Assembly (NCBI GenBank): GCA_034620365.1
Contig: JAQGEQ010000170.1
Span: forward strand, 248,001 to 312,000
DNA from: Pegea sp. RAD2-039
Lineage: Eukaryota; Chordata; Thaliacea; Salpida; Salpidae
Direction: 5' to 3'
Length of the DNA stretch: 64,000 bases
The position numbers and the translations under genes are program-made. Below, one piece after another: positions 22,933 through 40,056 of the stretch; positions within the stretch are counted from its first letter, which is position 1; the number at the start of each line of letters is the position of its first letter. Under the pieces are notes generated by a model. The model was not told where the DNA came from. It saw nothing but the letters and a program-made list of their open reading frames with translations, and did no database searches.

Positions 22933-23415
22933 TGGTAAATTTATCTAATGTGAGAAGAAACATTATAATTTGCCTTTATATAACTTTAATTTATAAATTT
23001 TCTGTTTATTTTTACAGATCAAAAAGTAATTTCTGAACCATTTCTAAACTGTTTTAGAAATTGGATGCTGACAAAAATGTAAGTTAAAAATTAATGAATT
23101 ATCAATAGCTAAACTTGTTAGCACGAATGTAGAATTATTTATAAATAAATTTTATTTTTGATTCATACTAACTATTATATTTTTTATTTTGTAGTGAGTC
23201 AATTTACTTCAGCAATTTCCAAGTTCTTTTGAAGATTCAATCAATTTCATTTTTTGTGTTTTATTGAAATTTTTATTTTTTGTGTGTTTGAAAAATGATC
23301 AGTTTATTGCACAGAGCACAAAATCGAAAATAAACAAAGATGAAAGGAATTTGATAAAAATGATTAAGAATATATCTCACTGAACAAATTAGTTTTAATC
23401 ATATTAAAGATTATT
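22933..23415. other. Spacer downstream of WASHC5
   Basis: Contains a small perfect hairpin at 23040-23061. Otherwise AT-rich with no gene seen. Confidence 0.45.
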
Positions 23416-26400
23416 TTAGTTGATAGTTTTGCGGAACTCAGCAATTGTGAAAGATGGAATGAAACTTTCAACAACCTGTAGAAGAAATCTTTTTAAAATT
23501 ACTTCAAATTACTTTTAACAACTTCTTACTTTTCTATCTATTTTACCCAAAAACAATAAATTTTCTAAAAAGAAACATCCGTTGATTGCTTCTTGAGGTA
23601 AATCTGTAGTTTTAGATGACCTGTAAATACACAAGGCAACATTTAGAACATCATTTCAAGCTGAAACTTGAAAATTACCAAACAAATGAAGGCCCTAAAT
23701 ATGAGCAGATGTATTGACAAAGATATTCAAGATAACGATTTGTCTCAACGCTATGAAACTGTCGAAGTAAAGTTAGCATCCCAATGACAAAAGGATGAGC
23801 ATCAACACCATCTCCAATCTTCTTACATATCAAACCATCTACACAAAAATAATCAGTCATTTGTCGGAAACATGTGAAGACTCACCTAAAGCCTTGCTAT
23901 ATTGAACTTTCTGTAGATAGGCAAGAGTGATCAGGAAGCAAAGTAAGGCGAGATTTTGCACAGGTCTGTGCAACAAGCAGTTGATTGCTACTATCTCTAA
24001 TCTTGCAACTTACTTTGTTGTGATGTATATCTTGGCGAGAGGATTATCCATCCCTGCTAAATCTAGAAAATTAGTGAGTTCAAACAGCATTGGATTATCT
24101 TGATTTGGATAAGGATTATTTGGATCTTCATAATGCTTTTCAATAGCAGTGAGCAAAGATCTGATGATGAATATCGTTCAGATGAATGATGTATCAACGT
24201 TTTTGTTACTTGTTCATAATTTTCAGGCCACTATAAACTGCTTTTGAGTGGAACTTGCATGAAAAGTTCAACTCGCTGCAGATTTTTCCGGAAATTATTT
24301 GGATCTGACCTATTTTCACCACGCTTTCGACCAGACCTTGCCAGACTTTTTGAAACTTTTGGACCATCGGGACATAAATCTTTATTGGAGCTTCTGTAAA
24401 GATATATAAAAGTTATAAAGCCAGGATAAACCAAAACTCAACAAGTTGAAACTAACCAATCAGACTCCGGTTACTGACAGACTGAAGATTTTTTGACAAT
24501 GTATTTAAACTTTCAAGAAAAGTTTTATCTTTATTCAATAATTGACGAAATGTTGAAATGAAATTTTGTAATTCGCGAACAACCATAAAACGATAAAGTC
24601 TGTCCAGTCCACTAAGCCCATAAGTGCCAAGAGCTGCTAGAATCCTAACAAAAATCATCATGAGTTGAAACTCAGCGGTTATTTTCTTACTTTTGAAAAA
24701 TAGTTTTATCCAAAACTTCTTGTTTAGTTTTACTATCGTACCATGTACTCGTCGAATCAACATATATTGTAGTTCTATAAGAAACAAATGTAATCCTCAA
24801 TAATTTGCTGAAGGAGGTCACCTTCCATCTGTGAGACGAAGAACTTCACGAGCAAGCCTACCGATAAAAGTAATTGAGATATCAACAGGAGCAAAACGGG
24901 GAATTGGAATATCTTTTGATTGATAGATGCTCTCGTAATCTTGAACCTTAATTTAGATTTAATTAATTTGTTATTAGAAGCTACATAAAGCAGATGTACT
25001 TTTTGCCGAAGAAAACTATTACATTCTTGTTCAACATTATAATTAATGATCCTCATCATCTCTTCTTGCCAAATCTTTAATCCGTAGATATTTACATAAT
25101 CCTTTAGATTTAAGAAATCATAAAAGATACAACTGACTACAAAAAGAATCACTGACTTGTATATACTCAAAAGATCGTTTAAATCCACTCATAGTCTTTA
25201 CAAGTTGTGTTAATCTCGGATACAGTTCATTAACCTGTTCAAAAATCCAACAGATATTTCAACAACTCAATTGTATATGTATCATATGACCTTGGTCTTT
25301 TGGTTGAAGATAAGGATGTTATGTATAGAAGAAGCAATTCGATAAACCAACTCTTTACGTATCCCATCTTCAAGCAGCTGCTTAGGATCAATTTTGATGA
25401 CACCAACAAGTGTAGTCTTCATCATTAACATCCCTTCAGTAAAGACCGAAATCTCGTGCGTCAATCGAGCAACCTAGAGATGAAACAGATATGATATATG
25501 ACTTTACAACAAACCAACTCACTTCATATCGGGCATCTAGTTGCGAGTATTCTTTCATTTTCTCTTTTTCTAATCGAGTTGGTAATTCGGGGATTTTTTG
25601 TGTTTGAATATTAATAATTTTTGTCAATATTCCAAACATCGATTTTGGGATAATCTGTAAAACCTACAAAAAGCCTTGATAGTATTTAAAAAAGCTAAAA
25701 AAACATCAAAGACCTTTCTAAAGTATCCAACTAACTCCCCGGAATAATATTGAGATACACTTAACAAATCTTTGCTGTTTCCCTGAGTAATACGTAACAA
25801 TGGAAGATCTAAAGATGAAGCGAGCTTTAAGAAGGTGGCACGAAGTTTGATGACCAGCCATGGTTGCTGCTTCACACCTTCTTGCATATACTCGGTATAA
25901 CTGTAACAGTTTGAAGCTAAACAATTGCAGCAATTTCATAATTGCACTAACTGCTTCTCCATAATTATCCAAGCGTATGAAAGGTCAGCAACTATCTCCA
26001 TGGTAACGAGAAATTCTTCTTTGATATTAACTGTTCTTATCATTTGATGCATATATGTGATAGTGTCCCCCAAAAATTGACGAATCTAAAATATTGTTAA
26101 ACAAGTTAGATAAAAAGTTGAAATTCCAATTCACAAAAATGGTTATTCTGCTGTTACCTGCATGTTGCTATCAAGTTGATGAAAAGCTTGTACTTCTTGC
26201 AAAGCACCAATCAATTGAATGATTTTTCTACCAGTTGAGGTTGAATTTATATAATCTAATGTTGATATCTCCTTTGCTATTTGCTCAAACCAATTCTTCA
26301 GTTGATCTGTAAATGAAGTGTCAGATTGAAAGCCTACTTAGGTTTGAGATGGACTGAAACCATTCTTTTCGACTCTGCTTAATGGTTTAGCGCCGGAAAA

Positions 26401-29366
26401 AACTTCAGCAATTTCTTGCAGGCGTTCAACGCATTCACTTTTACAAGCTGACCATTTATCTTCTTTCTCTTTCAGCATTGTTGTAAACATCTAAATAAAC
26501 CAAAATCAGATTAAAGTTTTTCTGGCTAAACTTTGTTGGCTAAAGCAGTAGATGGAAAGAAGTTGCTTCCAGCATGAGCATGGGTTTCAATTTATTTCAG
26601 TAGAATTTAGTGTGCACTGAGCTACCCTCTTTTTAAACCCATTATTCGGTGACACGGTCAAGTGATTTGGGACAGTGGTATCCAGGTCAATCTAAGACCT
26701 TTCAATTATTTCTTGGCTCGTAATACTTGGTGTGTGTTGGCTAGAAGAGCTATTGAATTTGTAACTCGCAATCATGTCTTAAATAGATTGTCGGTTTTAT
26801 GTCTTGGGGTACTACCACAATCTCTAGAAGCAATTACAAGGCAAAAGTTGTGATTAATGTTTTCCTCAGCGTGTTTGACAACAAAGATAAGATAAAATTT
26901 AGAATACTTAAGTATATACAAAATGATCATGTTTAAAACCAACTTCTTTCATTTTTAATTCCAACTCAGCTGTTTGTAGCAGAAGTTGAAATATTTCAGC
27001 TTTGCTTGAACAATTGTTCACCACTAGATCTTTTACTTGTCGACATTTTTTCAATACTTCAGAATCTGAAAATATAAAAATTTGATTTAAGAAATTAACA
27101 TTTAGAAGTAGATTTACCAAAAAATATGGATTATTAATTATAATAAGCATGATACCAAAGATAACGACAAGAAGTTCTCACCTGTGGTGATGGCATGTAA
27201 CATTAACCATCGTAATGTGACATTACAATCACGCAAACAACTCATCAACTTAGTTACATTATCGAGCATAAACTCTTCAGTTAATATTCCTTCTTTTAAA
27301 TAATACTTGCAATTATTTAATCCGTCTTTTAATTGATTAGTATGTTTTATTGCCTGTCAGAAGATGTTAGTTAATTATTTTAGCAAAATTATCACCAAGT
27401 TTTCTACTTACTAGTTGCTTGCAGTTGTCAGCAGACAGACTGTTTAGTAAAGCTGCTTTGGCTGCTTTATAAGGTTCCCAAGCCTCAACTAAATTAACAA
27501 TAATTCCCATGTACAAACTGACCACCTATATTTCAAATTAAACATTCATTAAATTAGTAATCTTTAAAAAAGATTAAACTAATAAATTACCCAGTTATCA
27601 GGAAAATATTTATCAACTATCTCTCTCATCTTAGCTTGCTGTGAATGTAAGATCTTTGGTTTAAAGTATAAAGTGACATACAACATAGAAGCTTGTGTTG
27701 CTAGAGCAGCACTTCGATGACGTGGGTGAGGATAAGCAGCAATCTGAAGTTTCAATGAACAATTTATTAAAAAATCAAATATGCAAATTACTTACCTGAT
27801 TATAAACATCATCTGATAAAAGTCGTTCTATCATCATGCTGGCAAAAATACTATTGACTGGAACTCGGCAAAAAAAGTTTTCAGGATAATTAGAAGGTCT
27901 TTTTAATCCTGTTCCATAAACCATGCCGGTGCTTCTCAATAACTTACATACATCATCAATGTTGCTATCTGAACCAGCTTCCTTTGCAGCTCCACTACAG
28001 ATAATTGAATAATTAGCAAGTGATTGAAGAAAGTTAATTGTACCTGTATCTGTAGTATGAGACTAATAATCTTTCTCTAACTACCCCTTCTATTTTCATA
28101 TCAACCACTAAAAGCATCACACCATATAAAAACAAAGCTTCACACTGAAATAGTTCAATAAAAAATTATAAGGTGGTGAAATCAATTTATTTAAGATCAA
28201 ATTTCATTACTATTTTAACGTTTGTAATAAACTTGGTTATCAAGAATGACTAAACTTCAAAATAATTCTAAAAATGATAATACTAACAAACAATTGCTTT
28301 GCATCTTCAATGATTATTAAAGATTCCAGAGTTTGCTGAATGTAAATCCCTTCATTAAGGTCATCGAGGTATCTAGTAAAGATGAAAAGATTGTATTTTA
28401 GACTTAGAATCCCAAAGATTCGATTTTAAACGGATTTAATATAAAAATAACTTTTTGTTGCATAGAACTACTACATAAATTTGTTTGCCTAATTCGTTAA
28501 CCTGTTAAGATCTAATATGTATTTGTGAATACTTTCAAATGCTAGATAAAATCTAGTCAAAATTTCAATATTATTTTCACGAAATTCCTCATCTTGATCT
28601 TGTATTGTTATATTTTGTTCAATCCTTGCTTCAAATGCCTCACTAGCTCGGAAGTAACTGAAGTCAGCTATGATATAACCTTTTGAAAAAGTGAAATTGT
28701 AAGTTTTTTTTTAAACTCATTATTAAAAGTTATTTATTTATTTCAATAAACGCGAAGGAGGGTACCTGAAGAGAGTACCTCTCGCTAACACACATTCTCA
28801 CAAATAACATCTATTTAGCCAAAAATATAGAAAGCAAAAAATGTAACACATGGTATTTCGATATCACTCAAAGCATATAACAGTGAACGATTACATAGAA
28901 TGTTAATAATATAAGAAAGAGAAAACAAAAATCACAGTTTAGAAATGACAATGTTGGCAATATTATAACAGTTCTATATTATAAATAAAAATGATAAATA
29001 ATTTAAGTCTAAAACAGCAATAAAAAACTAAATTATTTCATTATACTAAAAAAATTATTTATAAAAATACCTTTTTAACTTTAAAGAAAATAACTAAGAA
29101 TTGAAATTATTATACCTAAAATATACAAAAACTCAGTTTATATTTCAATATGTCTTAAAATACTGATTGACAGTTTTCATCATTTTTCAACATTTAGTTT
29201 ATCACTCACCATATTTCATTTGATCAGTTTTACTTTGAAGACGAAAAATATTTGGAACAAACTCAGAAAGTCTTAAGAGTTCAGCAACTATAGCATTTCC
29301 TCTACTAACTAATCTAAGCAGAGTTTGGCCGCACAAATTATCTTCAGCTAAGAAGTCTTGAGACAT
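23416..29366 (-). CDS. WASHC5: WASH complex subunit 5 (strumpellin)
   Basis: Large helical core subunit of the endosomal WASH complex, which drives Arp2/3 actin branching for retromer-linked sorting. Twenty-six phase-consistent GT-AG exons give 1167 residues (human 1159). Exon upper coordinates: 29366, 28679, 28372, 28144, 27994, 27743, 27525, 27353, 27065, 26490, 26306, 26085, 25900, 25663, 25473, 25234, 25101, 24946, 24774, 24644, 24393, 24160, 23965, 23838, 23620, 23475. Exon lower coordinates: 29210, 28502, 28288, 28044, 27796, 27591, 27412, 27182, 26944, 26361, 26158, 25952, 25714, 25523, 25291, 25157, 25000, 24822, 24691, 24457, 24210, 24014, 23886, 23679, 23530, 23416. Matches to the family run end to end: [10 protein letters not shown] at the start, [72 protein letters not shown] and a C-terminus near IAEFRKT. 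No break was found. Intron 1 holds a LINE tail and intron 9 an unidentified insert. Confidence 0.96.
26560..26870. other. Unidentified insert in WASHC5 intron 9
   Basis: This part of the 453-base intron 26491-26943 is visibly less AT-rich than the other introns. Its plus strand is open from 26662 to 26853, antisense to WASHC5, for a peptide with [11 protein letters not shown]. It may be a transposon fragment, but I do not recognise it. Confidence 0.35.
28729..28985 (-). mobile_element. LINE 3' end in WASHC5 intron 1
   Basis: The reverse complement matches about 32170-32420, the tail of the LINE downstream: TATAATATTGCCAACATTG, TTTCTAAACTGTGA, ATATGCTTTGAG, a GAGAATGTGTGTTAGCG-like block, CCCTCCTTCGCG and an AATAAATAAATAA end. 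Only the last ORF2 codons and the 3'-UTR are present, the usual result of 5'-truncated retrotransposition. It sits in the same orientation as the host gene. Confidence 0.75.
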
Positions 29367-30089
29367 TTTATAAATTTATACAATTTTGAATAAACTCCCT
29401 GAAAGATAACAATTTATATTTATAAAAAAAAACTTAATTTCTATCTTGTATACATGTTTATTCTTCGATATTGTTATTTTTGTGAATATAAATTGGTTCA
29501 GATTTTATTTACATATAAAATTATATATTTAACTGAAATATTTTAATAATCAAAAAAATCTTGACTTCAATAAGGCAATATTACTAAAAATCAATTTTTT
29601 ATCTAAAATAAGTAAACAATTAAATGGGTTACTTTTACCTAAAATGGTCTTTTGTGTAACAATATAAAAATAATAAAGTTGATTGAAAAATTAAAAAATT
29701 GTGATAATCTTATTAAGTATTTTTGTATATTAAATTATATAGAAATATTTTGATGCGAAAGTTAAAAAAACAAAATTATGAAAATAATCTAAAAAGTTAT
29801 AGTTTCTTATCTAGTATATTATTTTACTTTAATCTACCGACAGACGATAAATTCTGAGTTGTAAGAACCAAATTCTGTAAAAAGTATAATTATAATATTG
29901 ATTTATGCATTAACGAAAATAATTAATTATAAATATCTTTAGTGTAAGACTTAACTCCATCTTGCTAAACTAAAATTTGAATTCTATGAGTTTGATATAA
30001 TCAAAGATTACTTAAATACATTTTATTTTGAAAGTACTTTTTAATTATTTTTTCACAAGAAGAAGAATACAGAAATAAATTAAATGAAC
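29367..30089. other. Upstream region of WASHC5
   Basis: Strongly AT-rich spacer between the WASHC5 start and a LINE. It should include the WASHC5 promoter, but no distinctive site is recognised. Confidence 0.4.
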
Positions 30090-32425
30090 GAAAACAAGAT
30101 TTTAGTAAAGTTTTTGATCTCCCTTGTTGGCTTCCAATGGTTAGGGCTCTTAGAAAACTTGACAGTGATTTTTTTGATATTTTATTTCGGATAATACGAG
30201 CGTAACACTAGTAGTAATATAGTATATAGTAATAATGTTTTCATAGAAATGATCTATGCAGCAAAACCTTTTTAACAAAAAGCCACATTTTCCCAGATAT
30301 GTAAGGAATTTACAAAATTTAAAAAACCTTCTATATAAACAAACTGAAGCAGACCCTTCCATCAAATCTTTGTACAAAGATGTTTGTATAGTTTACAAGA
30401 AATATATTTCCAATTTCTACTTAGGAAGTGAAAAAGCAATCTTATCTTCACTTAGCAAGAAATCGTTTTTTGGCTTCATAAATCACAATCTTGAGGAGAA
30501 ATCTCAGATGTCTCCCTTGCTTGATAAAAGCAACCAACTTGTGGTGGAAGCAGAGAATAAAGCTAAATTGCTAAACAATCAATTTAGTAGTGTTTTTATA
30601 ACTGATGATGGTTATACTCCTTCTCTTTCCTACTCCAACATTCTTACAAATATCTCTGAGATGATAGATCGTGAGATAATGGTCGATATGGTAGTTAAGT
30701 CTTCTTTTAACTCATCAGTTTTCAACACCCTTGATCAGATCCCTGCTTTCTTTTTAAGAAAAACTACTTCCTCTTTATCAGTACTCTTTAACATCACTCT
30801 GAGAAAGGGAGAGTTCCACAAATTTGAAAGAAAGCTCTCATTACTCCTATTCATATAAAGGATACCAGAAACACTGCACTTAACTACAGACCAGTTTCGC
30901 TGACTCCGGTTTTCTGCAGAACTGAAGAACATATCATTCACAATCATATGACCAGTAATTTGATGGAGCACCATCTAATATCTGATGTCCAGTATGGCTT
31001 TGTGAAACGGAGATCTTTTCTGACTCAACATCTCACTTTTCCAAATTGCTTACAGCCCATTATGAAAGTAATACTCTTAGTGACATCATCTATCTCGATT
31101 TTGCTAAAGTGTTTGATTCTGTCTTACAAAACAAGCTCATTATTGTTTTACAAAAATTAAAAATCAACAACTTTATCTTAAAGTGGTTTGAAGATTACTT
31201 ATCAGGTAGAATCCAACAAGCTCGTGCTGAAAGATCTTTATCTACTCCTAGTCGAGTCACCAGTGATGTCCCTCAGAGTTCTGTCCTGGGTCCCCTTCTC
31301 TTTTTAATTTTCATTGAAGACCTCATCAGAAGACTAGTAACAGTATATAGTATAAGTGTGTTTGTGTATACAGATAACATTAAGCTATTATCTTGCAATC
31401 CTTAAAAGCTTCAAACTGCACTACACACTGCAAAAAACTGGTCTACGAATTGGCAGCTCAGAATCCAGCCCACAAAGTCTGAACTTATATCTTTTTCTCG
31501 TAAACCATCTGCAAATTCCTAAAACCAATATTCCATCAATCGATTTATTATTCAACGAATATCTTCAGTCCTAGACCTCGGCATTACTCTATCACCTGAC
31601 TTTAAATGGCACAATTATGTTTCCAAAATCTTTGGAAAATCAACCAACCTTGTCTTCCTTATTATAAAGACCTTTAATTCTAAGGGCCTATGCTTTTTAT
31701 CAATCTTTTCAAATTGTACGTACGTCCAATTCTTGAATATGATGTTAGTGAATGGATTCCATGTCAAGTTAGTGATATCAAAAAGATCGAATCTGTTCTG
31801 GCAACATTTACGAGATTAGTTTGCAGGAAACTTAATATTAAATTCGATAGTTATAAACATCGTCGCAGCTTCTTCAATTTAGATACTTTGGAAATTCGAC
31901 GGATTAAATACGACTTAATTCTTATTTTTAAAATTATTCACTGTTTAATTGACCTTCAGTTTGATGATTTCGTTTCCATTAATCCTTCCCTCAAGTTATA
32001 TCAACTCAGGCGACACACATTACATCTTAATAAGTCCATATCACCTGGTACATTGGTCAGAGCGAATTTGTTCTCATAATTTTTCGCATAATTAGTACTT
32101 GGAACCAGCTATGTGTAGACATTTTCATGTCATAATCACCTGCGTTTTTCAAGCAGAAGTTGAATCGTTATAATATTGCCAACATTGCAATTTCTAAACT
32201 GTGAATTTTTCCTTTTTTTAATATTACTATAATTATATGTAATTGTTCACAGTTATATGCTTTGAGGACTACTGAAATGCCATGTGTGACATCTTTTACT
32301 TTCTATATTTTTAACTTAATAGGTGTTATTTGTGAGAATGTGTGTTAGCGTGTGTGTTAACAGCAGGTGCTTTCTTTAGGCACCCTCCTTCGCGCTCATT
32401 GTAATAAATAAATAAATCTTTAAAT
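30090..32425 (+). mobile_element. Decayed CR1/Jockey-type LINE (ORF2 and 3' end)
   Basis: Several plus-strand frames together show a non-LTR reverse transcriptase. An N-terminal part at 30256-30858 is followed by NYRPVSLTPVF, IYLDFAKVFDSV, PQSSVLGPLLFLIFIEDL, a degraded catalytic box (VYTDN where FADD is expected), and a C-terminal part at 31690-32079 with YVRPILEY. Frames change repeatedly and stops intervene, so it is not coding-competent. The 3' end is an (AATA)n-like run near 32402-32420. The 5' end is truncated or undefined (about 30.1 kb). A shorter copy of its tail lies in WASHC5 intron 1. Confidence 0.85.
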
Positions 32426-32884
32426 CTAATAACTGTATTGAATTTTTCACGGGAGGGAAAGTATAAAAGCACAATTTCTAGTTATTGGAGAAAATCTGAA
32501 AGAAGTTACGACTAAACTGATTGAAGATTAAAATCTAGAAAATTAAAAGGCCTATTTAATAAAGAACAGCAAGTATCAGATATTTATAATTGTTAGAATT
32601 TAGGCAGAGTCTTTTTATACAAATTTGTTCAATCGCTAGCAGGCGCTACCTGCCACAACCTGTTGTTATGGGCATGTGCTCGGAGCTACTTGGAGTGGTT
32701 TAAATGACCACTCTACAGTAATACCTAAATTTCTTGCTACTTTAGCTTTTACCAATTTTTTAGCTAATAAAAATTTTACCTAATAAAAATAAATGTATGT
32801 TCTTACTAGGGTTAAACTATGTTGAAGCCAAAGAAAATAAAGTTAACACCTTTTATTTCCGTTTAACGTGACAGCAAAAAGATC
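32426..32884. other. Spacer between two LINE fragments
   Basis: Parts around 32640-32700 are less AT-rich than the surroundings and may be transposon-derived, but no motif is recognisable. Confidence 0.3.
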
Positions 32885-33362
32885 TCAAACAAGGAAGTTT
32901 TGAGTCATAATGGTTTAGTACGCTAAGCAAGCAAAGGCCTCGCTGGCTTGGTTACGTCCGTCGGATGGATGACCGACGGATCACAAGGGACCTATTGTAT
33001 GGGCAGCTATCAAAAGGCAAACGCAATATCGGCCGTCCTTGTTTTCGCTTTAAGAATACTTGTAAGCTCGACATGAAATCACCCAACACCAATACCAGTA
33101 ATTGAGAAGATATCCCAGCAGATCGCTCTAAATGACGCTCTTTACTCTGCAAACAAATAAAATATAGTGAAGAAAACCCTGATTCAAAGAAAAGAAAGAA
33201 ACCCCTAAAGGCTTTTCTGTCCCATTTCACTGTGTATTGCTTCATTATTTCCTTTGTACCTTACTGTGCCTTACCTTGTTTTTAATTCCATCACTCAAAG
33301 CACATCCCGTATAGCTATTCTCGGCCCAAATAGGCCTTTATTATTCTTATTATATTTTTAAA
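32885..33362 (+). mobile_element. Fragment of a second LINE family (ORF2 C-terminus plus tail)
   Basis: One plus-strand frame gives RPRWLGYVRRMDDRRI, DLLYGQLSKGKR, IGRPCFRFKNTCKLDM and, after TGA codons where Trp is expected, EDIPADRSK. This is the common C-terminal signature of LINE ORF2 (RWLGHVxRM ... GRPxLRFKDxCKRDL ... W..A.DR..WR). The TGG-to-TGA changes indicate decay. It ends in a T/A-rich stretch. Confidence 0.75.
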
Positions 33363-34829
33363 CCTTAGATTTAGCTTAGACCTGTTTTTATTTAGAGTTT
33401 ATTTTTGAGTTTAGGTCTGGCATCTTTAGCGTTTGATCTTTTTTTATTCATTCTGTGACCCTAAACTGAATCTAAAATTTGAATTATAATTTTCTAGCTT
33501 GCTATTTTTCAAAGTATTAATTGGCATTCTTCAACATCTACAAAAATGATGCAACATTTTCAATGAATTTGATTAAATGAATTATTTAATAAAGTTAATA
33601 GGGACTGTATTAAGTTTGATGAATCACAAGTTTTCTGTCGTTCTACTTATTGTGCCAAATTTTAAACATAAATTTTACAGTTATTTTTTATTAATTACTG
33701 CATTAAATTTGAGACTATATTTTTTCAAAAACCATATTAGTTCATTTTAGATTGATAATGACAAAGAACCAACAACTTTCTCAAGCTTGCGCTGCTGTCG
33801 TGTTTATTTTAGACCTACTCTCTTTTATTGTAATGTTTTAAAGTTTCTGAAATTTTGATTTTTACAAAAATATGTCTCTTGTAGTAGTTAATTGTATCTG
33901 CATTTGTATTTAAAGATAGTTCGTTTAGTTTTTGTAATTTTTAAGTTATTCTGAGCATTTTTTTGTTCAATTCTTAATTTATCTTTTTAGTTTTTGATAT
34001 TTTGGTCAACTTTAAAAAATCTTTTTTGAAAACTTTTTAGTTCTTATATTTTTTAATTTTTTTTTGTCAATTTTTTGATGTATTGAAAGAATATATATTG
34101 TAGCATTATAAAACTTGTTTCTATAATTTTAGTTTGAGTACAATTTTTTATTTAGTTTATAACTTTTCTATATTATCTATCTTAGATTATTTTGATACAA
34201 ACTTTTTTGAGTTTTTTAAACTGTTTTAATTTGTAGTTTTTATTAACTTTTCGTCAAAATTTTTGCTTGAAATTTTTATGGATAGTAAAAAGTTATACTT
34301 TAAATCTAAGTAAGCTTATATATAATATGACAACATTTTTATGTTAGATTTATTTAACTGTTTTATTATAAGTTATTTTAGTTTTGCCTTTATTTATTGT
34401 TAGACTTTCTATAATTTCTACTTTCTTATTGATGCCAACTTTTTAAAGTTTTAAATGTTTAAATTTTGTTCTTTTTATTTGCTTAGTTGTTTTTTTAGAT
34501 ACTAATTTATTATGCCAAGTGTTTTTTAAACTGGTAGCTAATCTAAAGTATAAGTAACTATTAAAAATGTTTTCAGCAGTTTCTAAGCCTCATAAAATAT
34601 TTGAAGCTGCTAAAGTATATTATATAATATTAAATTATATTATTATTATTTTAAAGTGTTTTATATATACTTAGTATCTTTATAAATGTTTAATATATTT
34701 AAATATTTAGTAATTTACAAACTAAGCTGATGTTACTTGATTTAGATAATTTTTACATTTTGTTTTTAGAATTTTAGGTTTTAAAGCAGTTTTTATGTAA
34801 AATTTTCTTTGTAAATCTTTAATTTTACA
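33363..34829. other. T-rich, strand-asymmetric upstream region of PHF12
   Basis: The plus strand is conspicuously T-rich with frequent T runs for about 1.4 kb. No gene or repeat unit is recognisable. Confidence 0.4.
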
Positions 34830-39016
<4,187 letters not shown>

Positions 39017-40056
39017 GATTGGAAACAGCCTCTATAAATATGATGGATTTATTCGAAGCCGATGGTATTTATGTTTATTAATGTTGAATTGAATCTTTAC
39101 AACCGAGCTGGTTTCCTTTGTTTCGGGGTTTATTTAAGAACTGTTTGATATCTAACGAAATAAATCATATCATCAGAATGTTAAAGTCTCACAACTTTTT
39201 GTTGTTGTTTTTTAATACAGTATGTAAAAATCTATTTTTTGTAGTATTTGTATTTCTGTATTGTTTTACTAATTGTTAATGCGGCAAGCTAAGGTGGTTC
39301 CATCGTAATATGTTAAACAGATTGTTCATCATCTGTTTTTGTGTCTTCAAGTTCTCTTGCTGGCTTTTTTGTAAATTGTGACAATCTCAAGTTTTTGTCA
39401 TATTTAGTTGTTCATTGTTTTCAAATAAAATAAATCTCTCCAAGATGTTTACTTTCTTAGGAAGTAATATTCAGATAAACTAATTTCAACAAAAATCTTT
39501 TCTGGTAGTCTGAATAATCAACTTTTAGAAGCTTCTATAATCTTATTCAGAAGTTTGTGATAGAACCCGTATATATGTTTCAATAGAATAATACTCCAGG
39601 GAAATACTAACTTAATTAGAGAAATGAAGTAATCCATTATTAAATAAACAATTTCAGTTAGCCAACCACTCTGTTTTGAGAGTTTGCTTAACGGTAACGG
39701 TAGAATGAAAGTTCTTTAGATTAAGTCATGAGAATAAAGTTGAGTTCATGAAGCAGTTTAGTAAGTTTTATTTCGAAACTTCTTTCTTCATCTATATCTT
39801 TGAAGTACAACAAATTTTCTTGATGATCAGATAATTTAAATAAGTTGCCAGAAAGCATTAACTCATTAGATGCTAATTTCATAAGAATCAATCGTCAGAA
39901 GACCTACTATAACTTACAAACTTCTTTATCTAAACATAAAATGATTTTAACAAAGTAACTATTCTATCAAAAATATTTTTATTTACGATGTGACAAAAAT
40001 CGATGGAATAAATTTCAACGAAAACAAAACGAATCATGCAAATGATGTTGGTGGAT
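39017..40056. other. Convergent spacer between PHF12 and MED6
   Basis: Contains the 3' regions of both genes, with an AATAAA near 39160 on the plus strand. No further gene is seen. Confidence 0.5.

Noticed and set aside
32952..33245. Minus-strand 97-codon frame
   Set aside because: It is antisense to a recognisable LINE ORF2 C-terminus on the plus strand.
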